From assembly GCA_046303515.1 (NCBI GenBank), contig JBKCGI010000217.1:1-64000 (forward strand): 64,000 nt of DNA, in the 5' to 3' direction. The number at the start of each line of letters is the position of its first letter. Positions within the stretch are counted from its first letter, which is position 1. Shown here one piece after another: positions 43,676-51,998 of this stretch. The notes beneath the pieces were generated by a model. That model saw nothing but the letters and a program-made list of their open reading frames with translations, searched no databases and was not told where the DNA came from. Source of the DNA: M2408 sp046303515 (GTDB lineage Bacteria; Bacteroidota; Bacteroidia; Flavobacteriales_D; Crocinitomicaceae). Position numbers and translations under genes: made by a program.

Positions 43676-44050
43676 TTAAGCATTTTTAGGCTCACTGCCT
43701 TTAATAAATAATTTTTTATTGTGTAAGAATAAGGAAATCCAAAGTAGTGTTAATAAAACTGCAGCCGCTGGAACTTGAGCGTGAGCCAATTCAATTGACA
43801 AAGCTCCTCCCAAATAGGAACAAATTAGAAAAAAGCCTATGTTTCTTGTTTTTGGAATCCACAAAAGTGCAACCGCTAGCAATTCGATCAATCCGAAAAG
43901 TATAATGTAATTTCCTAGACCTCCCTTTGTGAGTCCATCAACTACTTCTGGAGCGCCAATAAGTTTCATAACTCCACTCATCACTAACATCAGCGAAGGA
44001 ATTACCATTAAAACAATTGAAATAATTTGTGTGATTTTTGTTGTTTTCAT
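43676..44050 (-). CDS. DoxX-like family membrane protein
   Basis: 124 aa, four transmembrane helices (ISIVLMVIPSLMLVMSGVMK, YIILFGLIELLAVALLWIP, IGFFLICSYLGGALSIELA, AAAVLLTLLWISLFL) in the DoxX-like arrangement, with the helix-1 SGVMKLIG segment typical of the family. Possible role in respiratory or redox stress; not established. Divergent from an HxlR regulator with paired -7 boxes in between, so regulation by that protein is likely. Confidence 0.85.
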   Translation of the reverse strand: MKTTKITQIISIVLMVIPSLMLVMSGVMKLIGAPEVVDGLTKGGLGNYIILFGLIELLAVALLWIPKTRNIGFFLICSYLGGALSIELAHAQVPAAAVLLTLLWISLFLHNKKLFIKGSEPKNA

Positions 44051-44089
44051 TTTTTTAAATTTTAAATTGTTTGTATTTTATTCACAGAG

Positions 44090-44097
44090 CAAAATTA
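44090..44097 (-). promoter_or_regulatory. -7 box TAATTTTG of the doxX-like gene
   Basis: Exact TAnnTTTG match on the minus strand, 39 nt before the ATG. Confidence 0.6.
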
Positions 44098-44126
44098 GAA
44101 CACATAAAGTATACAATTGATATGGA

Positions 44127-44158
44127 TTTCCTTTTAGAAAGTGGTTTCCTTAAAGAAA
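44127..44158. promoter_or_regulatory. Tandem repeat TTTCCTTnnAGAAA, candidate HxlR operator
   Basis: Two 14-bp copies, TTTCCTTTTAGAAA (44127-44140) and TTTCCTTAAAGAAA (44145-44158), start 18 nt apart between the divergent doxX-like and hxlR promoters. The downstream copy covers the expected -33 region of hxlR, which would suit autorepression. Confidence 0.6.
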
Positions 44159-44174
44159 CTATTAGTATTTATTC

Positions 44175-44182
44175 TATCTTTG
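44175..44182 (+). promoter_or_regulatory. -7 box TATCTTTG of the HxlR gene
   Basis: Exact TAnnTTTG match, 36 nt before the ATG. Confidence 0.6.
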
Positions 44183-44218
44183 CGCCGTAAATTTGTATCA
44201 CTTTAAAATAATTGGTCC

Positions 44219-44578
44219 ATGGAAAAGAAAGTTGTCGAAAAACCAGTTGAATGCACCAAACAATTTATGGCAATCAAAGATGCGATGGATATTTTAAGCG
44301 GAAAGTGGAAAATTCATATCATTGGAACCTTAACTTATATGCACGGACCCGTTCGTTTCATGGATTTGATGAGACACGTAGATGGAATCGGTGCAAAAAT
44401 GTTGTCAAAAGAATTACAAGATTTGGAAATCAATTTATTGGTAAAAAGAACGGTTTTAGATACCAAACCAATAACAGTTGAATACGAATTAACCGACCAC
44501 GGTAAAACCCTAGAAAAAGTAATCAATGAAATTCGGCTCTGGGGAGCATTACATCGCAAAAAAATAATTGAGAATTGA
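44219..44578 (+). CDS. HxlR family winged-helix transcriptional regulator
   Basis: 119 aa. The conserved N-terminal Cys (residue 12, VECTKQF) precedes ILSGKWKIHIIGTLTY and a winged helix (RFMDLMRHVDGIGAKMLSKEL, EYELTDHGKTLEKVI). HxlR proteins often sense electrophiles or oxidants through that Cys and control a divergent detoxification gene, here the DoxX-like protein. Followed by a strong bidirectional terminator. Confidence 0.93.
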   Translation: MEKKVVEKPVECTKQFMAIKDAMDILSGKWKIHIIGTLTYMHGPVRFMDLMRHVDGIGAKMLSKELQDLEINLLVKRTVLDTKPITVEYELTDHGKTLEKVINEIRLWGALHRKKIIEN

Positions 44579-44591
44579 TAAAAGGAAGTAC

Positions 44592-44625
44592 AAAAAAAAG
44601 TGAAACCCTTTCGAATTTCACTTTT
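44592..44625. terminator. Bidirectional terminator between hxlR and the tRNA gene
   Basis: AAAAGTGAAA (44596-44605) pairs with TTTCACTTTT (44616-44625). On the minus strand, downstream of the tRNA, it is followed by eight T; on the plus strand it ends hxlR. Confidence 0.85.
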
Positions 44626-44632
44626 AATTTTC

Positions 44633-44709
44633 TGGTGGTCCAGCCTGGGCTCGAACCAGGGACTTGCTGATTATGAGTCAGCTACTCTAACCAACTGAGT
44701 TACAAGACC
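44633..44709 (-). tRNA. tRNA with CAU anticodon (Ile2 or elongator Met)
   Basis: 77 nt including encoded CCA. Acceptor GGTCTTG...CTGGACC, D stem ACTC/GAGT with the AGTTGGTTA loop, anticodon arm GCTGA-CTCATAA-TCAGC, T arm CCTGG-TTCGAGC-CCAGG. The anticodon is CAU; the absence of an initiator-type C1:A72 mismatch excludes tRNA-fMet. Whether it is lysidine-modified Ile2 or elongator Met cannot be settled by eye. The acceptor stem has U5-G68 and U6-U67, where CCA/UGG pairing would be expected. A partial copy lies directly upstream. Confidence 0.9.
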
Positions 44710-44718
44710 GTTTTTTTC

Positions 44719-44770
44719 GGCTACTCTAACCATCCCGATAGCTATCGGGAGAGTAACAAGACCGTTTTTT
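44719..44770 (-). pseudogene. Tandem partial copy of the tRNA 5' half, interrupted by an 18-bp palindrome
   Basis: Directly upstream of the intact tRNA. It repeats GGTCTTGT, ACTC, then TGGTTAGAGTAGC, i.e. the acceptor 5' strand and D arm. Three bases of the D loop are replaced by TCCCGATAGCTATCGGGA (44733-44750). The AAAAAAC leader ahead of the acceptor is also duplicated. Nothing after the start of the anticodon stem is present, so it cannot make a tRNA. Confidence 0.85.
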
Positions 44771-44850
44771 GTTGTTAGATTTTTGGAGTGCAAATATACA
44801 AATCCAATTTCAAATAGCAAATAATTGCTGAAAAATAAAGATATATTCTC

Positions 44851-45561
44851 CTAACTTTGTTTCCCAATCAAAAACAAAGCAGGAATTTTACCGATGTCGT
44901 AAGCGTTTTCTCTCCAGTCTCTAACGGACATAGAACGTACGTTTTCGTTTGGTAAGGTCAAACTGGAAGCGATACATAAAAAAGTATCGTCACTCAATTC
45001 ATTCAATAAATCGTCTAAAACATTCATGTTTCTGAATGGCGTATCCATAAAGATTTGTGTGGAACCCGTTCTGCGTGTGTATTGTTCCATGTCTTTCATT
45101 TTGCGAATACGGTCCTTGCGCTCTTTTGGCAAATAACCGTGAAAAGTAAATTCTTGACCGTTAAAACCACTTGCAATTAAAGCCAATAAAATAGATGAAG
45201 GTCCAACTAATGGTGTTACAAAAAGTTTTTTCTCGTGCGCCAAAGAAACCAAATTCGCTCCTGGATCTGCAATTCCTGGGCAACCAGCTTCAGAAATAAT
45301 TCCAACATGATGGCCGTCTTTTAATGGTCTGATCATTTGAAACAATTCGTCTGGAGTCGTTTTTTTGTTTAAAGTGAAAAAAGTACTTTCGTCAATCGGG
45401 AATTCACGATCCATTTTACGCAATAATCTTCTTGCAGATTTAATATCTTCCACAGCGAAAAAACGCATGGTTTTCACTAAATCAATTACTCCACTTGGAA
45501 TAATGCTTTCGAGCGTTTCACCACCCAAAGTATTCGGAATTAAAAATAATTTTCCGTTCAT
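44851..45561 (-). CDS. SAM-dependent tetrapyrrole-methylase-fold methyltransferase, RsmI-like
   Basis: 236 aa. The tetrapyrrole/corrin methylase fold is recognisable: start GKLFLIPNTLGG, FFAVEDIKSARRLLRKM, GIISEAGCPGIADPGANLV, TPLVGPSSILLALIASGF and FHGYLPKER. Related to RsmI, the 16S rRNA C1402 2'-O-methyltransferase, but about 40-50 residues shorter and with a degenerate C-terminus. Bacteroidota commonly carry this form in addition to RsmI, so the target is uncertain. Overlaps the phosphatase gene by 4 nt (ATGA). Confidence 0.87.
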   Translation of the reverse strand: MNGKLFLIPNTLGGETLESIIPSGVIDLVKTMRFFAVEDIKSARRLLRKMDREFPIDESTFFTLNKKTTPDELFQMIRPLKDGHHVGIISEAGCPGIADPGANLVSLAHEKKLFVTPLVGPSSILLALIASGFNGQEFTFHGYLPKERKDRIRKMKDMEQYTRRTGSTQIFMDTPFRNMNVLDDLLNELSDDTFLCIASSLTLPNENVRSMSVRDWRENAYDIGKIPALFLIGKQS

Positions 45562-46019
45562 AATTTTTCTATAATTTTATCTGTTACCTCATCCAATAAA
45601 TCGTAAACATGCTCAAAACCAGCTTGACCACCATAATACGGGTCGGGAACTTCCATGTCTTCGTTTGGAAAAGATTCATTCAAGATTAATTTCACTTTTG
45701 CTTTGTCTTCAGAATTTCTAGCCAAATGGATCACATTCTGAAAATTACTTTTGTCCATCACATAAATTTGGTCAAAAGCATCAAAATCAGATTTCACAAA
45801 TTGTCTTCCTCTTAAAAAAGAAATATCTGTACCTCGATTTTTTGCCGTGGCAATCATTCTCTTGTCAGGCGCTTCACCCACATGAAAATCAGCTGTTCCT
45901 GCCGAATCAACTTCAACATTTAAGTTTTGCTCTTGAACCTTTCTTCTTAAAATTCCATCAGCAAGCGGTGAACGACAAATGTTCCCCAAACACACAAATA
46001 AAATACGCTTTTTTTCCAC
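45558..46019 (-). CDS. Low-molecular-weight protein-tyrosine phosphatase
   Basis: 153 aa from the GTG at 46019. P-loop VCLGNICRSPLA (CX5RS nucleophile and Arg) near the N-terminus, and the general-acid segment EVPDPYYGG near the end. An ATG at 46061 would give a longer protein, but it lies upstream of an exact -7 box (46038-46045); the GTG also yields the usual family start KRILFVCLGN. Dephosphorylates Tyr-phosphorylated proteins, often in capsule or exopolysaccharide control. Co-translated with the methyltransferase. Confidence 0.92.
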   Translation of the reverse strand: MEKKRILFVCLGNICRSPLADGILRRKVQEQNLNVEVDSAGTADFHVGEAPDKRMIATAKNRGTDISFLRGRQFVKSDFDAFDQIYVMDKSNFQNVIHLARNSEDKAKVKLILNESFPNEDMEVPDPYYGGQAGFEHVYDLLDEVTDKIIEKL

Positions 46020-46037
46020 TTTTCTTGAATTCGAGTT

Positions 46038-46045
46038 CAAAAATA
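46038..46045 (-). promoter_or_regulatory. -7 box TATTTTTG of the phosphatase-methyltransferase operon
   Basis: Exact TAnnTTTG match, 18 nt before the GTG start; it decides the start codon. Confidence 0.65.
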
Positions 46046-46270
46046 CGCTAAAAACATACATTAGAATCAAAAAAGATAACACTTTAAGTTTTATTTGTTT
46101 TTTGAATGTAACTTATTTGTAAATTTTCATTGATATAAGTGATTTAAATAAGTAAAATACCTATTTAAACATTTTAACAAATTTTAGTAGCTTTTGTACC
46201 AACTAATTAGTACATTTAATCGTTCTTATTATAAATACAACAAAACTTTAAACCTTTAAAAACCAAAACA

Positions 46271-47140
46271 ATGAGACAACTAAAAATAACCAAGCAAGTC
46301 ACCAACAGAGAAACAGCTTCTCTGGACAAATATTTGCAAGAAATCAGTCGAGAAGATATGATTTCGGCAGATGAAGAAGTGCAATTAGCAATAAAAATTC
46401 GTCAGGGAGACCAGCGAGCATTAGAACGTTTGACAAAAGCGAATCTTCGTTTCGTAATCTCAGTGGCAAAACAATATCAAAATCAAGGATTAACGCTTCC
46501 TGATTTAATTAACGAAGGAAATGTTGGACTAATTAAAGCAGCGCAACGTTTTGATGAAACACGTGGATTTAAATTCATTTCCTATGCCGTTTGGTGGATT
46601 CGTCAAGCAATTTTGCAAGCTTTAGCTGAACAAGCGCGCATCGTTCGTTTGCCTTTAAATAAAATTGGTACAATAAATAAAATCAATCGTGCGTTCTCTG
46701 AATTAGAGCAAAAATACGAAAGACCACCATCAGCTGATGAATTGGCAGAGTTTTTGAACGTATCTGTTGAAGACATCCGTCAGTCGCTTGCAAACAGCAA
46801 CAGACACGTATCGATGGATGCTCCGTTAAGCGAAACGGATGAGAATTCTTCCAGTATGTATGATGTTTTACCAAACGACTATATGAATAGTCCAGAAAAT
46901 GAACTAACACGCGAATCATTGCGCAAAGATATTGAAAGATCTTTATCAACCTTAACACTTCGCGAGGGTGAAGTAGTTAGACTCTACTACGGGTTAAATG
47001 GTAAGTACCCTCTGACTTTAGAAGAAATTGGAGAACAATTTGATCTAACACGAGAAAGAGTGAGACAGATAAAAGAAAAAGCAATTCGAAGATTAAAACA
47101 CACTTCCCGAAGCCGGATGCTAAAATCATACCTAGGTTAA
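46271..47140 (+). CDS. rpoD: Primary RNA polymerase sigma factor, RpoD/SigA
   Basis: 289 aa, the short Bacteroidota form without region 1.1. Regions: 1.2 (DKYLQEISREDMISADEE), 2 (LTKANLRFVISVAKQYQNQG, LIKAAQRFDETRGFKFISYA, WWIRQAILQALAEQARIVRL), 3 and 4 with HTH (TLEEIGEQFDLTRERVRQIK). Recognises the TAnnTTTG/-33 promoters seen across this window. Its own promoter has only a near match (TACATTTA). Convergent with priA, overlapping by 4 nt. Confidence 0.97.
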   Translation: MRQLKITKQVTNRETASLDKYLQEISREDMISADEEVQLAIKIRQGDQRALERLTKANLRFVISVAKQYQNQGLTLPDLINEGNVGLIKAAQRFDETRGFKFISYAVWWIRQAILQALAEQARIVRLPLNKIGTINKINRAFSELEQKYERPPSADELAEFLNVSVEDIRQSLANSNRHVSMDAPLSETDENSSSMYDVLPNDYMNSPENELTRESLRKDIERSLSTLTLREGEVVRLYYGLNGKYPLTLEEIGEQFDLTRERVRQIKEKAIRRLKHTSRSRMLKSYLG

Positions 47141-49620
47141 GCGGGATCCACGTCAATAATTATTCGAATGGATTTGTTAGAAGGAGTGCTGTAGAAGATA
47201 TCGATAATCTCTTCGAGGCGCTCCTTTACTTTTTGGGGAGAAACCTCTCGCTCAATTTTTAAGGTGATTTGTTTCAAAAATAGATTGTTGATGCGTTGAA
47301 TCACTGGAAACTCTGGACCTAAAACGCGTTCCTTAAAAACGGTGTACATGGCTTCGGCAAGCATTTTGGCCCCGACATTCAATTCGTTTTCATTTTTGGC
47401 TTTTAAGGTCAAACGAATCAATTTATAAAATGGAGGGTAAAAGAAATTTTTCCGTTCCAAGATTTCATTGTTGTAGAAATCAGTGTAATTGTGTTCAATT
47501 ACTTTCTGAATAATCCAATTTTCTGGTTCTCGTGTTTGAATGATTACTTTGCCCCGTTTTTGACGTCTCCCTGCCCTACCCGCAACTTGTGTCATCAACT
47601 GAAAACTGCGTTCAAAAGCTCTGAAATCTGGTCGACGCAACATCATGTCCGCATCCAAAATTCCAACCAAACTAACATTGTCAAAATCCAAACCTTTGGT
47701 CACCATTTGCGTTCCAATCAAAATATCGATTTTCTTGTCTTCAAAATCTGAAATCAAGGTTTGATAGGCATTCTTAGAACGAGTAGAATCCAAATCCATT
47801 CTGGCAATGGTGTGTTTTGGGAAAATTAAAGCCAAATCATCCTCAATTTTTTCAGTTCCAAAACCTAACATTTTCAAACGATTACTTCCACAACTTTGAC
47901 ATGTCCCCATCGGGGGAGTGGTATAACCACAATAATGGCATTTTAAAGAATTTGAATGCTTGTGATAGGTTAAAGATACGTCACAGCTTTTACATTTAGG
48001 CGACCAAGCACACACTTCACAAGTCCACAAAGGTGTGAAACCACGTCTATTTTGAAATAATATGATTTGCTCCTTATTTTCCAGAGCTTCTTGCATGGCA
48101 TTAACCAACATCGAACTATAATGTTCGTGCATCGTTTTGCGTTTGGTTTCTTGTTTGATATCTGCAATAAAAATTTCAGGCATCATGATTCCACCAAAAC
48201 GCTGATTCATTTCTACCAAACCAAATTTTCCACTTTTGGCATTGTGATAGGTTTCGATAGCTGGAGTAGCAGAGCCTAAAAGCACTTTTGCACCAAAGGA
48301 TTTCGCTAAAACGAAAGAAGCATCTCGGGCATTATATCTTGGAGAAGGTTCATATTGTTTGAAGGAAGATTCGTGTTCTTCGTCAATTATCACCAATCCT
48401 AAATTTTGATACGGTAAAAAAACCGAAGAACGAGCTCCCAAAATAATTCTAAAACGTTCAGGATGGTTCATCAAAACATGATTCCAAATTTCTACCCGTT
48501 CATTCTGGTTAAATTTAGAGTGATAAACCCCAATTAAATCTCCAAAATAAGCAGACAAACGCTGAATTAACTGTGTCGTTAAGGCAATTTCAGGTAATAA
48601 AAATAAAACTTGTTTCCCTAATTTAATTTGTTCTTCAATTAGTTCAACGTAAATTTCCGTTTTACCAGAACCCGTGATTCCGTGTAACAAACAAGCATCT
48701 TTTTCTTGAAAAACAGTTCTTATTTCATCTAAGGCTGTTTGCTGAAATTCTGATAATTTTTTACGTTCTTTTAAATCTTTATTCGAATCTTGAAAACGAT
48801 CTATCTGCAAACGTTTGGCTTCGATAATTCCATTTTTCTCTAAGGAATTTAAAGCCGAATTGGATATTTCTCTTTCAACTAAGTCTTTTTTTGCAACAAA
48901 ACTTCCAGCAAAATCTTCAATATTGGTTTGCTGCAAAATCGCCATGATAGCCATGAATTGTTTTTCTTTCTGCTTTTGATGTTCAAAGCGTTCAATCACT
49001 TCATTCAGTTTTTCTTCCTGCTGATATTCTTGTGTAAAGCGATAAAAAATACCTGTTTTTGCAACATATTTATATGACAATTCTTCTTGCGAAATAACGA
49101 CTTTCAAATCAATTAATTCTTTGATAATCGGCTGAATTGTTTTAATTCCAACAATGTCTGAGATTTCTTTCAAATCTAGAACCTCTTGAATTTCAAGTGC
49201 TTCCACAATTTGAAAATGTCTATCAGATAATTGACTTGTATCTCCATCAAAATTTGGGTGAATCGCAATTTTTGTTTCGGACGCCAATTTGAAGTTAGAA
49301 GGTAAAGCCGCATTCATGGCATCGCCAATTGGCGCCATGTAATATGAAGCTATCCATTTCCAAAAGTTGTATTGATTTCCTGTTACAATTGGATAATCAT
49401 CCAGCAAATACTCGATATATTTTGCTTGATAATTTGGAGGCACATTTTCATGAACTTTAGTAACTATTGCCGTGTATAATTTCGCTTTACCAAAAGGAAC
49501 AACAACTCGCATACCTGACTTAATCAGGTCGTTCATTTCAAAGGGAACTCGATAAGTAAATTCGTTTTTAACTGCTAGCGGAACAATAACGTCAGCAAAT
49601 AACGTCTTGCGTTCATTCAT
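47137..49620 (-). CDS. priA: Primosomal protein N' (replication restart helicase)
   Basis: 827 aa. Superfamily 2 helicase restarting stalled forks. N-terminal 3'-binding domain (LFADVIVPLAVKNEFTYRVP), Walker A GITGSGKTEIYVELI, DEEH box, PSPRYNARDASFVLA, a zinc-binding module with paired cysteines (CEVCAWSPKCKSC, CHYCGYTTPPMGTCQSCGSN), and helicase motifs V/VI (GTQMVTKGLDFDNVSLVGI, VAGRAGRRQKRGKVIIQT). Full length for the family. A TAACTTTA near-match box lies 4 nt before the ATG. Confidence 0.97.
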   Translation of the reverse strand: MNERKTLFADVIVPLAVKNEFTYRVPFEMNDLIKSGMRVVVPFGKAKLYTAIVTKVHENVPPNYQAKYIEYLLDDYPIVTGNQYNFWKWIASYYMAPIGDAMNAALPSNFKLASETKIAIHPNFDGDTSQLSDRHFQIVEALEIQEVLDLKEISDIVGIKTIQPIIKELIDLKVVISQEELSYKYVAKTGIFYRFTQEYQQEEKLNEVIERFEHQKQKEKQFMAIMAILQQTNIEDFAGSFVAKKDLVEREISNSALNSLEKNGIIEAKRLQIDRFQDSNKDLKERKKLSEFQQTALDEIRTVFQEKDACLLHGITGSGKTEIYVELIEEQIKLGKQVLFLLPEIALTTQLIQRLSAYFGDLIGVYHSKFNQNERVEIWNHVLMNHPERFRIILGARSSVFLPYQNLGLVIIDEEHESSFKQYEPSPRYNARDASFVLAKSFGAKVLLGSATPAIETYHNAKSGKFGLVEMNQRFGGIMMPEIFIADIKQETKRKTMHEHYSSMLVNAMQEALENKEQIILFQNRRGFTPLWTCEVCAWSPKCKSCDVSLTYHKHSNSLKCHYCGYTTPPMGTCQSCGSNRLKMLGFGTEKIEDDLALIFPKHTIARMDLDSTRSKNAYQTLISDFEDKKIDILIGTQMVTKGLDFDNVSLVGILDADMMLRRPDFRAFERSFQLMTQVAGRAGRRQKRGKVIIQTREPENWIIQKVIEHNYTDFYNNEILERKNFFYPPFYKLIRLTLKAKNENELNVGAKMLAEAMYTVFKERVLGPEFPVIQRINNLFLKQITLKIEREVSPQKVKERLEEIIDIFYSTPSNKSIRIIIDVDPA

Positions 49621-49667
49621 GCAGTAAAGTTAAAAACTTAGCTTTAAAAAAAGCTGAATGTTGAAAA

Positions 49668-50780
49668 TTAATTACAGAAAAAAGATTGTCCTGAATCAAC
49701 TGGATTATCACTGCAAAACATGTATTGACCTGTTATAGCACCATCACACAATTGCCTCATTGAGTTGGTATTCAAACAAGTATAATAAGAAGCACCGCCA
49801 GCATATTTCCAAGCATCTTTATATCTTTCAACATTTGTTGATGAAGTGAAAATTCCAAACACTCGCATTTCATTACTTGCAGTTAAATTGGTATAAGTTG
49901 GTTTGTTTTGCGCTAAACTTGAGGAAGGTTTGTTAACCAAAACATATTTCTCATAAACATCGCTTGCACCATACATTCTAATATTTATCCCTTTCAATTT
50001 TCTTTTATTAATTGCAGGATTATCTTTCGTAACATTTTGAGCAATCAATTCATAGAATGTTTGACCAAAGGCATTTTGTGGTTTAGCCCATAATTCATCA
50101 TCTGAACTTAAATCTGCAATTTTCCATTGTACTTTTTTAGTATTTAACAAGGTGGCATTATCGTATTCTTCAAATTCAATATCAAAAAAGATTTCAACTT
50201 TTTTACAATTTCCTGGATTATATGAAACCGTTCCATAAGAATATCCATCTTGTGCAAAATTGTTACTTACAAAAGGAAAAGAAGCAATGTCAGAAGGTGC
50301 AGTAATTGTTAACCCACCTACTAATGCAGTTTCCCCTTTCACAGCAAATTCTCCATTATTAATATTCGCTTCCAATTTATAAATTGTAGTGGTACCAACC
50401 AATAATGGATCCGCACTAGATGTTTTAAAATAATACACTTTTTGAAGTGGATAATAAAAAGCACCCGCTTCTTTATTTTCAATCATCGTATCTTTAAGTA
50501 TCCAGGTTCTTTTAACAACTCCGCCAATAACTTCAGTAACAGTTGCGTCAACTTGATCAAAATAAGATGAATCAGGAATTAATGCACTTTGAGACAAATC
50601 TCCAGAAGCATCCATTGCTCTGTTGATTTTCACATAATGAATTGAATCATTTGCATTTAACAAAGCATAAACAATGGCAGTTTGTTTTCCGTCTGTACTA
50701 GGTTTAATTTCTTCAGAGCATGAACCCAAAATCAAGGAAAATAATACTAAAAAAGATAAATATATGTTAGAGTTTTTCAT
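49668..50780 (-). CDS. DUF4249-like lipoprotein
   Basis: 370 aa. Lipobox SLILGSCSEE (Cys at about residue 21), then a beta-rich region resembling the DUF4249 family of Bacteroidota lipoproteins (TAIVYALLNANDSIHYVKIN, SYFDQVDATVTEVIGG). C-terminal Cys pair near the end. Outer-membrane lipoprotein, function unknown; the family assignment is tentative. An exact -7 box (50798-50805) lies upstream. Confidence 0.7.
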   Translation of the reverse strand: MKNSNIYLSFLVLFSLILGSCSEEIKPSTDGKQTAIVYALLNANDSIHYVKINRAMDASGDLSQSALIPDSSYFDQVDATVTEVIGGVVKRTWILKDTMIENKEAGAFYYPLQKVYYFKTSSADPLLVGTTTIYKLEANINNGEFAVKGETALVGGLTITAPSDIASFPFVSNNFAQDGYSYGTVSYNPGNCKKVEIFFDIEFEEYDNATLLNTKKVQWKIADLSSDDELWAKPQNAFGQTFYELIAQNVTKDNPAINKRKLKGINIRMYGASDVYEKYVLVNKPSSSLAQNKPTYTNLTASNEMRVFGIFTSSTNVERYKDAWKYAGGASYYTCLNTNSMRQLCDGAITGQYMFCSDNPVDSGQSFFCN

Positions 50781-50797
50781 CGTTATAGTTTAAAGGT

Positions 50798-50805
50798 CAA
50801 AGTTA
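50798..50805 (-). promoter_or_regulatory. -7 box TAACTTTG of the DUF4249-like gene
   Basis: Exact TAnnTTTG match on the minus strand, 17 nt before the ATG. Confidence 0.55.
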
Positions 50806-50879
50806 ATGAATATTTTCCTTTATAGTTCACCGTTTAATCAAGTTAAACAGCCGTTCACTAAAAAGAATAACAACTTTTC

Positions 50880-51944
50880 TTACTTAACTCTATTTAAGCC
50901 CATTGTTTTTAGCATCCATTTTGGCAAATGTTTTTCTGGGTTTCTGTTCTTCAAATTAATGTACCAGCCTAACTTTTTAAGAATAGGAACTTTATGTGTT
51001 TCAACAAACTCTAACCAGGTACCATCAGGATCTTCAATATAGGAAAATCTTCCTCCGGCTTCACCCATATCAAAGGTTTCACCTGAATCAACTGTAAAAG
51101 GAAAATTTAATTTTTCTGCTTCTACTTTCAAGGCTTCCATACCTTGAATATCGAAACACAAATGTATGAATCCCCAATCTCCCCAAAAACGATTTTCAAA
51201 TATTTTTCTACAGTTTTTTCTTTCCACTGCTTGAATCAACTCTATCTCTGTTGGTCCTAGCAGTTGTGCAAATGGACCTTTTCTCAAGGATGAATGTCTT
51301 AACAAAACTCTTCGCACAGATTTTTCGCCTGCTTTCAAGTTCTTATAACAGGAAAATGAATCTGTTTTATCATAAACAATTTGATCGTAACCCAATAAAT
51401 CTTGATATACTTTAAGTGAATTTTCAATATTTGAAACACCAATTACAACGCCAGATACGCCACCGGTTTGTGCAGCATGATTTGTATTTGTAAACCATCC
51501 CAAACCTTCCACAATTTCGAAAATATTTCCATTCGGATCTTCAATCAAAAAATGCTTTTTACCTTCTGGGGTAGTTTCAATTTCACTTAAAAACTTAACA
51601 TTATTTTCTTTTAAAAAAGCATAACTTTTAGCAATATCTCTCGATTTAATTTTACAGATATACAAACCATAATCTCCTACTTGTATATCAAAAGCTGCTT
51701 TTTCTGTACCTCGAGAAGTGTATTGCCAAATTTCAAAACCACCGCCACCATTCATACTTAAGGCCAAAGTTGCAGTCCTTTTTTGAACGACATCTCCGGT
51801 ATATTTTATCATCAAAGGTGCTTCAGCAGCATCTTCAAAAACTTTTACATCAATTCCTAGATTTTTTCTGTACCAAGACCATATTTTTTCAACATTTGGA
51901 ACTCCGATTCCCATTTGCTGAATACCACAAATAATTTTTTCCAT
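50880..51944 (-). CDS. VOC-family protein with two glyoxalase/dioxygenase-like domains
   Basis: 354 aa. Two vicinal-oxygen-chelate modules: residues about 1-145 (QQMGIGVPNVEKIWSWYRKN ... FLIEDPNGNIFEIVEGLGWF) and about 160-320 (GGVSGVVIGVSNIENSLKVY ... FSYIEDPDGTWLEFVETH). VOC enzymes bind a metal in paired beta-alpha-beta-beta-beta units; the second domain keeps the Glu of DGTWLEF, while metal His residues are less certain. Could be a lyase or dioxygenase; substrate unknown. An exact TATCTTTG box lies 16 nt upstream. Confidence 0.85.
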   Translation of the reverse strand: MEKIICGIQQMGIGVPNVEKIWSWYRKNLGIDVKVFEDAAEAPLMIKYTGDVVQKRTATLALSMNGGGGFEIWQYTSRGTEKAAFDIQVGDYGLYICKIKSRDIAKSYAFLKENNVKFLSEIETTPEGKKHFLIEDPNGNIFEIVEGLGWFTNTNHAAQTGGVSGVVIGVSNIENSLKVYQDLLGYDQIVYDKTDSFSCYKNLKAGEKSVRRVLLRHSSLRKGPFAQLLGPTEIELIQAVERKNCRKIFENRFWGDWGFIHLCFDIQGMEALKVEAEKLNFPFTVDSGETFDMGEAGGRFSYIEDPDGTWLEFVETHKVPILKKLGWYINLKNRNPEKHLPKWMLKTMGLNRVK

Positions 51945-51960
51945 AAAAATGTATGAACGA

Positions 51961-51968
51961 CAAAGATA
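51961..51968 (-). promoter_or_regulatory. -7 box TATCTTTG of the VOC protein gene
   Basis: Exact TAnnTTTG match on the minus strand, 16 nt before the ATG. Confidence 0.55.
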
Positions 51969-51998
51969 CTAAAAAAAATTTGTTGTAAAAACAGGCCG

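Noticed and set aside
46020..46082. Longer N-terminus for the low-molecular-weight phosphatase
   Set aside because: The extension contains the -7 box and a membrane-like leader not found in this family; the GTG at 46019 gives the standard N-terminus.
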